In this document: in pieces, positions 6,296-10,089 of the stretch
Layout: every line of letters begins with the position of its first letter
How positions within the stretch are numbered: position 1 is the stretch's first letter
Origin: Baffinella frigidus
Taxonomy: Eukaryota > Cryptophyceae > Cryptomonadales > Baffinellaceae
Direction of reading: 5' to 3'
Length of the DNA: 10,089 nt
Assembly: GCA_026770585.1 (NCBI GenBank)
Contig: MU646543.1
Coordinates: 11,306 to 21,394, forward strand
Notes under the pieces: generated by a model
Seen by the model: only the letters and a program-made list of their open reading frames with translations
What the model was told of the DNA's origin: nothing
Database searches by the model: none
Made by a program: the position numbers and the translations under genes

Positions 6296-6738
6296 GTCTA
6301 TTTTTCCTTGGACGCTGTGATCTCACGGCTGTCCGATACGTTGCACCGCACCCACTACATCTCCATGATGAGACGATCTGAAATTAGATTCGTGCATCAA
6401 CTCGTTCTGGTACAAATTGTAAAGATTGGGTGGCTTTGTACTCCAATTACTTTGTAAAAGCCCCAACGTCGTCACATTTGCACCAGACAAAATTGCTTCA
6501 CGGATCTAATTTTCAGACCCTGTTAGTATGAATTCCACCTCGTCCAATCCACTTCATCTTGGCAATAACAAAGGTCTCTGTTGCGGGGCAGGGTGATGGG
6601 GGTGAGTGAGTAATCCGAACGGGCTACAGGTTTCGACTTTTCTGTGGTCCCGCTCAGCTGTACCATTTCAATGATCAACTTCATCGTGGTAATAAGAAGG
6701 GTCTCTCTTGGTAGTGATACGTGTCTCTTGTGGCACAG
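6296..6738. other. Intergenic or intronic, no gene seen
   Basis: Mixed-composition sequence with no recognisable domain, RNA gene or strong repeat. It carries cccgctcagctgta (about 6648-6662), which recurs at 7607-7646, showing that local duplications extend into this stretch. It should hold the N-terminal exon of the PLP enzyme, or that exon lies further upstream. Confidence 0.4.
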
Positions 6739-6803
6739 GATGCTTCTGGGCGAGGTGCACGTGCCGATCGAGCGCGTGCTCGATCCAGATCTGGCCAAAT
6801 CGT
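6739..6803 (+). pseudogene. Truncated copy 1 of the PLP-lysine exon start
   Basis: After an acceptor-like ttgtggcacag the sequence reads MLLGEVHVPIERVLDPDLA, matching LLLGEVHAPIERVLDPEL of the exon at 7158. It then diverges into ctggccaaatcgt, shared with copy 2, and lacks the KRED and GNKWRK part. It cannot encode a functional active site but keeps a usable acceptor in the same phase. Confidence 0.82.
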
Positions 6804-6851
6804 CAGCGAATAACATCTCTTTGTACCGAGCGATTGTTAGTTACTACCACG

Positions 6852-6949
6852 AAAATAAATGGACGCACCCTTTATCTTGCAGGCTGCTTCTGGGGGAGGT
6901 GCACGCGCCGATCGAGCGCGTCCTCGATCCAGAGCTGGCCAAATCGTTG
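6852..6949 (+). pseudogene. Truncated copy 2 of intron end plus PLP-lysine exon start
   Basis: aataaatggacgcaccctt through ttgcag (ending 6882) is shared with 7130-7157, followed by LLLGEVHAPIERVLDPELA. The nucleotide match to the real exon is essentially perfect up to gagctgg, so this duplication looks young. It ends in ccaaatcgtt like copy 1. Confidence 0.88.
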
Positions 6950-7001
6950 TACACAAAAGGTTCACGCGGGGAACACCTTTCTCCGTTTCCAGGGGGGGAC
7001 A

Positions 7002-7038
7002 CCTCTCTCTACTTGTCGCGCGACAGGTACAGAGAGGA
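7002..7038. repeat. Hairpin around cgcgcg
   Basis: cctctctctacttgtcg and cgacaggtacagagagg form an inverted repeat with two mismatches and almost no loop. It lies between copy 2 and the real PLP-lysine exon. Confidence 0.7.
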
Positions 7039-7157
7039 GATATGTCTTCGCACCGAGCAATTCTTAATTAGTACCACGGAAATAAATGGACCGATCTGCA
7101 AACCCAGGCGGTTGAAATGTCGTTTCATAATAAATGGACGCACCCTTTATCTTGCAG

Positions 7158-7290
7158 GCTGCTTCTGGGGGAGGTGCACGCGCCGATCGAGCGCGTCCTC
7201 GATCCAGAGCTGGACGCTTTCGGCGTGGAGCTCTTCCTGAAGCGCGAAGATATGATCGACCCGGAAATCTCCGGGAACAAGTGGCGCAAG
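7158..7290 (+). CDS. ACC deaminase / D-cysteine desulfhydrase family, PLP-lysine exon
   Basis: After a typical acceptor (ctttatcttgcag, 7145-7157) this exon completes a split codon and reads LLLGEVHAPIERVLDPEL, DAFGVELFLKREDMIDPEIS and GNKWRK, ending at CGCAAG|gtcctg in phase 0. The VELFLKRED...ISGNKWRK stretch is diagnostic for fold-type II PLP enzymes of the 1-aminocyclopropane-1-carboxylate deaminase / D-cysteine desulfhydrase family. The lysine of GNK (7279-7281) is the expected Schiff-base residue. In known members the enzyme either opens ACC to 2-oxobutyrate and ammonia or splits D-cysteine to pyruvate, sulfide and ammonia; which applies here cannot be told. An upstream N-terminal exon must exist, because the exon begins inside a codon; it was not identified. 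Two truncated copies of this acceptor and exon start lie at 6739 and 6883. Confidence 0.85.
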
Positions 7291-7426
7291 GTCCTGCTCT
7301 GCCTGTTTTTAAAATTGGGTTAAATATATTTAGCCGTAAAATACATTTACAATCCAAACGATTCTTTTTATTATTATAGCTGGATGGAACACAACGGCGG
7401 TTCGGCCATCATCACAGGATGTTGGC

Positions 7427-7500
7427 GGTTCGGGGGTAGTGGCTAACGTGTGTTGAGACGTTGGTTAACGTGTGTTGAGACGCAACAAACCTAACCCCCC
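7427..7500. repeat. Short tandem duplication in intron
   Basis: taacgtgtgttgagacg occurs twice in a row (about 7444-7483), next to ggcggttcgg repeats. It lies in the intron after the PLP-lysine exon; no gene is seen between 7291 and 7791. Confidence 0.65.
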
Positions 7501-7574
7501 AAATAAATGCACCATACCAAATACACCCCACGCCGCAGGGTGGTCACTCCGTGTAGTCCGTACGGGCTTCAGGT

Positions 7575-7646
7575 CTACATAAAAGCTCAGCTGGGGTTTT
7601 ATGTAGTCCCGCTCAGCTGGGGCGTTATGTAGTGCCACTCAGCTGT
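7575..7646. repeat. Inverted and direct cagctg/tatgtag repeats
   Basis: ctacataaaa and ttttatgtag (7575-7584, 7597-7606) form a hairpin containing cagctg. ccgctcagctggg and ttatgtagt then repeat directly to 7646. Confidence 0.65.
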
Positions 7647-7661
7647 ACTTGTTCAATAAAG

Positions 7662-7725
7662 CCACTCTCTCGCTCTCTGTAAAGCCACTCTCTCTCTGTA
7701 AAGCCACTCTCCCTCTCTCTGTAAA

Positions 7726-7769
<44 letters not shown>

Positions 7770-7787
7770 AGCCACTCTCTCTCTGCC
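7662..7787. repeat. CT microsatellite with repeated gtaaagccactctct
   Basis: Five or so copies of taaagccactctct are separated by CT runs, ending at the acceptor ctgccgcag of the middle exon. The tract forms a very long polypyrimidine stretch upstream of that acceptor. The gtaaag in each unit resembles a donor. Confidence 0.88.
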
Positions 7788-7791
7788 GCAG

Positions 7792-7842
7792 GTGAAATAC
7801 AACGGCCTACAGGCGCTTGCGACCCCCGGCTGCCGGGGCATG
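7792..7842 (+). CDS. ACC deaminase / D-cysteine desulfhydrase family, middle exon
   Basis: Following a CT-rich tract and the acceptor ctgccgcag, 17 codons read VKYNGLQALATPGCRGM, ending at CATG|gtaatc. VKYN continues the previous exon's GNKWRK exactly where family members have LKYN after GNKWRK. The exon is in phase 0 at both ends, matching its neighbours. In relatives this helix is followed by a short link into the TFGGAYSNH motif, and the next exon supplies that motif. The short length is plausible for this gene, whose exons are all under 135 bases. The 3' limit rests only on the GT and on the fit to the next exon. The intron start just after it is repeated twice downstream (8419 and 8712). 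Confidence 0.72.
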
Positions 7843-7927
7843 GTAATCCCTCCCTCAAATCTCAAACCCTGACCCCTGAACCCTGAACCCTCTCTCAACG
7901 GTATCGTGATGTGCGTACAGCTAGAGA
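7839..7927. repeat. Donor-flank repeat, copy 1, with telomere-like tract
   Basis: catg|gtaatccctccctcaa at the middle-exon donor leads into ccctgacccctgaaccctga and tctctcaacggtatcgtgat. The same block recurs at 8419-8510 and 8712-8790. The CCCTRAA-like tracts resemble plant/algal-type TTTAGGG telomere repeats but are short and degenerate. Confidence 0.8.
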
Positions 7928-7982
7928 CATATGATGTATTTGTTAAGGGGCGTTGAGCCTATCGACACGGATTTAATCGCGG

Positions 7983-8135
7983 CGAGTATTTTCCGAAAAT
8001 ACGATTTCGGGGACCTCCGATCCGATTTGCAACGAAAATTACTACACGGACGTGACCCTTTTAAAAAGTACAGGCAAATTGTGTGGTAATTTTCGTTGAA
8101 CATACTTTTAAAATCGTATTTTCGGAAAATACTCG
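7983..8135. repeat. Nested fold-back element
   Basis: Outer arms cgagtattttccgaaaatac (7983-8007) and 8111-8135 are perfect over 25 bp, and each is itself palindromic (attttccgaaaat). Inner arms caacgaaaattactacac (8030-8047) and 8081-8098 match with one mismatch. No coding capacity; MITE-like. Confidence 0.88.
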
Positions 8136-8205
8136 TCCGGATGAGATTGGGGGTGGTTCCCCTCTCTAGCTCGGCCGGTTGGCCGCCGGAACTAGGTTAA
8201 TAGGG

Positions 8206-8355
8206 TAACGGCCTGAAAATGGGGTAGTTAGGCCCACGGCGTTGCCTAGGAACTCCTACCGTAGGCCGAGACTTTTTGGTGCTGGGATCCCTCGGCCTAC
8301 GGTAGGAGGTCCTAGGCAATGCCGTATGCCTAACTACCCCATTTTCAGGCCGTTA
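8206..8355. repeat. Fold-back element, family 1 (second member)
   Basis: Arms 8206-8270 and 8291-8355 are an inverted repeat of about 65 bp with few differences (taacggcctgaaaatggggt and onward), with a loop of 20 bases. The right-arm segment ggcctacggtaggaggtcct, continuing aggcaatgccg (8294-8324), is identical to 1016-1046 in the other gene's intron. Confidence 0.9.
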
Positions 8356-8418
8356 GCCTATGAAGGTTGACGCTGGGACCAACACTGCCGGTTGACGCCG
8401 GAACTAACATTTGCAGTT

Positions 8419-8510
8419 CCCGGTAATTCCCCCCGCGAACCCTAAACTCTGACCCCTAAAACCTGAACCCTCTCTCAACGGTGTCTTGATGAGCGTACAG
8501 CTCTGCGCAT
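8419..8510. repeat. Donor-flank repeat, copy 2
   Basis: cggtaattccccccgcgaac, then cctaaactctgacccct, then tctctcaacggtgtcttgat; parallels the block that starts at the middle-exon donor (7839). It lies downstream within the same intron. Confidence 0.8.
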
Positions 8511-8522
8511 GTCATCTGAAAA

Positions 8523-8666
8523 GCTAACGCCAGCGAGGTACTTAGAGCCTACGGATTGCCTACGGTAGGAGCCCCCCTCCTACGACTTTTAAAGACCTTT
8601 CTGTTTTAAACGTCGTTGGAGGAGGGGGGGTTCCAACCGTAGGCTAAGGGGTCCGCTGGCGTTAGC
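8523..8666. repeat. Fold-back element, about 144 bp
   Basis: gctaacgccagcg / cgctggcgttagc (8523-8535, 8654-8666) are perfect outer arms. Inner parts agcctacgg... and ...ccgtaggct, and gcccccctcctacgac / gtcgttggaggagggg, continue the pairing with gaps. It carries the cctacggtagg palindrome also found in family 1. Confidence 0.82.
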
Positions 8667-8711
8667 GTGTGGCATTACATGGTAGTCCCCCCCGCTCTCT
8701 AGCTCTCGAAT

Positions 8712-8790
8712 GCATGGTGAAACCCTAAACCCTCACCCCTAACCCCTGAACCCTCTCTCAACGGTATCTTGATGAGCTCTGCGCCCAGCA
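8712..8790. repeat. Donor-flank repeat, copy 3
   Basis: catggtgaaaccctaaaccc and tctctcaacggtatcttgat repeat the block at 7839 and 8419. The tail gagctctgcgcccagcaaca recurs again at 8866-8885 without the telomere-like part. Confidence 0.8.
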
Positions 8791-8889
8791 ACACTGCACT
8801 GCTACCCAGGATTTTTTGCTAAAGTCAACCACCCCTTGAAACTGTCCACTTTAGAATCCCGTGATGAGCGCTGCGCCCAGCAACACCCA

Positions 8890-9009
8890 CGCCAGATTGG
8901 AGGAGGGTGGTGACTGTCTTAATACCGTACCCTGGTACGGTATTGACTTTTGAAAACAACTGCCTTCAGGGGAAATTGGCTTTTGGCGAAACCTCTCTGG
9001 AATCTGGCG
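8890..9009. repeat. Fold-back with a palindromic core
   Basis: cgccagatt (8890-8898) and aatctggcg (9001-9009) frame the near-perfect palindrome aataccgtacc-ct-ggtacggtatt (8921-8944). The core resembles the unit of the 17-bp satellite at the right edge. It lies just upstream of the SNH-motif exon. Confidence 0.75.
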
Positions 9010-9101
9010 TGGACTGCACCTAAATTCGTAAGTGGATGCCATTCCCCTGAGTGCACCACTTATGCGTATGTTAAATGTTTAAGTGGATCCACTTATGGCA
9101 G

Positions 9102-9192
9102 GCGACGTTTGGCGGGGCGTTCTCGAACCACATCGCGGCGACCGCCGCGGTCGGCGCGCGCCTCGGGATAGCAACCGTCGGCATCATCCGCG
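9102..9192 (+). CDS. ACC deaminase / D-cysteine desulfhydrase family, SNH-motif exon
   Basis: After the acceptor acttatggcag the exon reads ATFGGAFSNHIAATAAVGAR then LGIATVGIIR and one base of a Gly codon, ending at CCGCG|gtacga. GGAFSNH corresponds to the GGAYSNH motif of the family. The Ser-Asn-His at 9123-9131 lines the active site, and the serine is the residue implicated as nucleophile in ACC deaminases. GIIRG also matches the family. Joined to the 7792-7842 exon in phase 0, the spacing between GNKWRK and GGAFSNH is near that of relatives. The C-terminal part of the enzyme is not in the window. Degenerate copies of its body and donor end occur downstream at 9363, 9526 and 9646. Confidence 0.85.
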
Positions 9193-9214
9193 GTACGACA
9201 TGAGGCTGACCTTG

Positions 9215-9260
9215 GCCTTTATATATATATATAAATAAAAGGGTTATAGATATAAAAGGG
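9215..9260. repeat. TA-rich stretch
   Basis: tttatatatatatataaata followed by gatataaaaggga. It resembles a TATA element but lies inside the gene just after the SNH-motif exon, so an intronic TA microsatellite is more likely. Confidence 0.6.
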
Positions 9261-9306
9261 AGTCACTTCGCGAAACCTACAACTGGCTGCGTAAAACCAT
9301 TTTTAG

Positions 9307-9360
9307 AGGATTTGTATGGGAGTTGGTCACGTTGCCGTACGGAGTTCCCATACAAATCCT
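9307..9360. repeat. Hairpin with 15-bp perfect arms
   Basis: aggatttgtatggga (9307-9321) and tcccatacaaatcct (9346-9360) with a 24-base loop that itself contains ccgtacgg. It directly abuts the first downstream copy of the SNH-motif exon. Confidence 0.85.
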
Positions 9361-9362
9361 GC

Positions 9363-9396
9363 GGCGTTCTCGAACCGCATCGCGGCGGTCGGCGCG
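9363..9396 (+). pseudogene. Partial copy of the SNH-motif exon body
   Basis: ggcgttctcgaaccgcatcg and onward matches 9115-9155 with a nine-base deletion and a His-to-Arg change in the SNH motif (aaccac to aaccgc). No acceptor or donor is kept. A fragment, not a working exon. Confidence 0.8.
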
Positions 9397-9468
9397 AGCG
9401 AGGACGGGACACAATTTTAAAAACTTTAACCTGAATCCTGAAGGAAATGCACTTTTAAAATGAAAAGC

Positions 9469-9490
9469 CAGGACCAGAATCCCGGTCCTG
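9469..9490. repeat. Small hairpin
   Basis: caggacc-agaatccc-ggtcctg; stem of seven pairs. It lies between exon-derived fragments. Its T-poor loop gives no support for a terminator or RNA gene. Confidence 0.55.
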
Positions 9491-9525
9491 ACTGTCTTAT
9501 ATGTGCCGAGTTGGCTCGACAGCGG

Positions 9526-9551
9526 ACCGTCGGCATCATCCGCGGTACGAT
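9526..9551 (+). pseudogene. Copy of the SNH-motif exon 3' end with donor
   Basis: accgtcggcatcatccgcg|gtacga repeats 9175-9198 exactly, keeping the donor. A following block (acgatcccacagg to gtagggtgctaccgta) is duplicated again at 9877-9946. Confidence 0.85.
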
Positions 9552-9640
9552 CCCACAGGCACACATCCTAGTTCCGGCGTCATCTGAATTCCGGCATTCC
9601 GTAGGGTGCTACCGTACTGAGACTGTGTGCAGTACGGTAG
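9546..9640. repeat. Duplicated intron block, copy 1
   Basis: acgatcccacaggcacacat through gttccggcgtca to ccgtagggtgctaccgta; repeated with about 85-90% identity at 9876-9948. It includes a hairpin taccgtactg / cagtacggta (9610-9619, 9630-9639). Confidence 0.8.
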
Positions 9641-9645
9641 GGTGG

Positions 9646-9693
9646 GTCGGCGCGCGCCTCGGGATAGCAACCGTCGGCGTCATCCGCAGTAGA
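9646..9693 (+). pseudogene. Longer copy of the SNH-motif exon 3' half with donor
   Basis: The sequence reads VGARLGIATVGVIR and ends CCGCA|gtagag, against VGARLGIATVGIIR and CCGCG|gtacga in the exon. About 45 bases are almost identical, with a GT donor kept in the same phase. It has no acceptor directly before it. Confidence 0.85.
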
Positions 9694-9873
9694 GCTATTC
9701 CGGTAGGACTTGTTCGCGTTTTCGAATTTGGGATTTGAGGATTTCAGACTTCATTTGTACCATGCGATTTGAAACGGTGTGTTTTAAAACGTTTTACGAT
9801 CTTTAAACCCTTTTTGAAGTCTGACATCTTGAAATCTCGAATTCGAAAACGCGACAAGTCCTACCGGAATAGT
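9694..9873. repeat. Fold-back element, about 180 bp
   Basis: Arms ctattccggtaggacttgtt and onward (9695-9728) and its reverse complement at 9840-9872 match with few differences; pairing continues inward to gatttcagacttca / tgaagtctgacatc. It sits between two copies of the acgatcccacagg block, with tctacgatccc immediately to the right. Confidence 0.88.
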
Positions 9874-9875
9874 TC

Positions 9876-9948
9876 TACGATCCCACAGGTGTACATCCTG
9901 GTTCCGGCGTCAACCTAATTCCCGCATTCCGTAGGGTGCTACCGTATG
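9876..9948. repeat. Duplicated intron block, copy 2
   Basis: Second copy of the block at 9546-9616 (acgatcccacaggtgtacat, gttccggcgtcaacctaatt, gtagggtgctaccgtatgc). It runs directly into the 17-bp satellite. Confidence 0.82.
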
Positions 9949-10089
9949 CAATACGGTACTGTATGCAATACGGTACTGTATGCAATACGGTGCTGTATGC
10001 AATACGGTACCGTATGCAATACGGTACCGTATGCAATACGGTACCGTATGCAATACGGTACCGTATGCAATACGGTACCGTATGCAATA
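9944..10089. repeat. 17-bp palindromic tandem satellite
   Basis: Eight full units of gtatgcaatacggtacY and a partial ninth reach the window edge at exact 17-base steps (9944, 9961, 9978 and so on). ccgtat-gca-atacgg within each unit is an inverted repeat and ggtacc at the unit boundary is a palindrome, so either strand can fold into a chain of small hairpins. Early units vary (ggtact, ggtgct); later ones are uniform. Confidence 0.95.

Noticed and set aside
6254-6457. A 67-residue protein-coding gene
   Set aside because: Only the first 13 codons have splice-like limits; the remainder shows no domain or composition pattern, so only a weak exon candidate was kept.
6523-6816. Minus-strand frame beginning MLFADDL, reminiscent of a reverse transcriptase FADD motif
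   Set aside because: It is antisense to the PLP-lysine exon copy at 6739-6803; no other reverse transcriptase motif is present.
7850-8760. A true telomere or chromosome end
   Set aside because: The CCCTAAA-like tracts are short, degenerate, and lie inside an intron between exons of one gene.
9215-9256. TATA-box promoter
   Set aside because: It lies just downstream of an internal exon of the PLP enzyme gene; a TA microsatellite in the intron is simpler.
9875-10087. Minus-strand frame of repeated HTVPYCIRY
   Set aside because: It is the translation of the 17-bp satellite; the period is not a multiple of three and it is open only because the satellite has no stop in three shifts.

Overview
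The window looks like nuclear DNA of a eukaryote with many short GT-AG introns, probably an alga or another protist with a repeat-rich genome. The evidence is: two genes whose reading frames continue only across GT...AG gaps in a compatible phase; long TC/GA and TA/TG microsatellites; many fold-back (inverted-repeat) elements; and CCCTAAA-like tracts in one intron. The organism cannot be named from the sequence. No bacterial operon, tRNA, rRNA or CRISPR array was seen.

Left half (about 45-4752, minus strand): a split gene for a coiled-coil protein. Six short exons (4672-4752, 4336-4413, 2748-2875, 1587-1647, 1109-1174, 45-113) read as Glu/Gln/Arg/Ala/Leu-rich heptad sequence. Their phases agree at all five junctions, including one arginine codon split across an intron. 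The gene leaves the window on the left. Its introns hold a 33-38 bp satellite (165-640), fold-backs, long GA/CT microsatellites and a (GGTAYT)n array.

Middle (4753-6740): a GC-rich block (4753-5520) that may be the 5' or promoter end of the minus-strand gene, then a duplicated short coiled-coil-like segment around a fold-back (5543-6090), and a weak exon candidate at 6255-6295.

Right half (7158-9192, plus strand): three exons of a fold-type II PLP enzyme of the ACC deaminase / D-cysteine desulfhydrase family. They carry the GNKWRK (PLP lysine) and GGAFSNH (catalytic serine) motifs. The start and the C-terminal part are not identified in the window. The far right holds exon-derived repeats, a large fold-back and a 17-bp palindromic satellite that runs off the end.

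The most unusual pattern is shared by both genes. Most exons have partial, degenerate extra copies of one splice junction in the neighbouring intron. Copies that include an acceptor lie upstream of their exon, and copies that include a donor nearly always lie downstream. They are often embedded in microsatellites. This suggests introns here grow by repeated local duplication of exon-intron junctions, leaving decoy splice sites behind.
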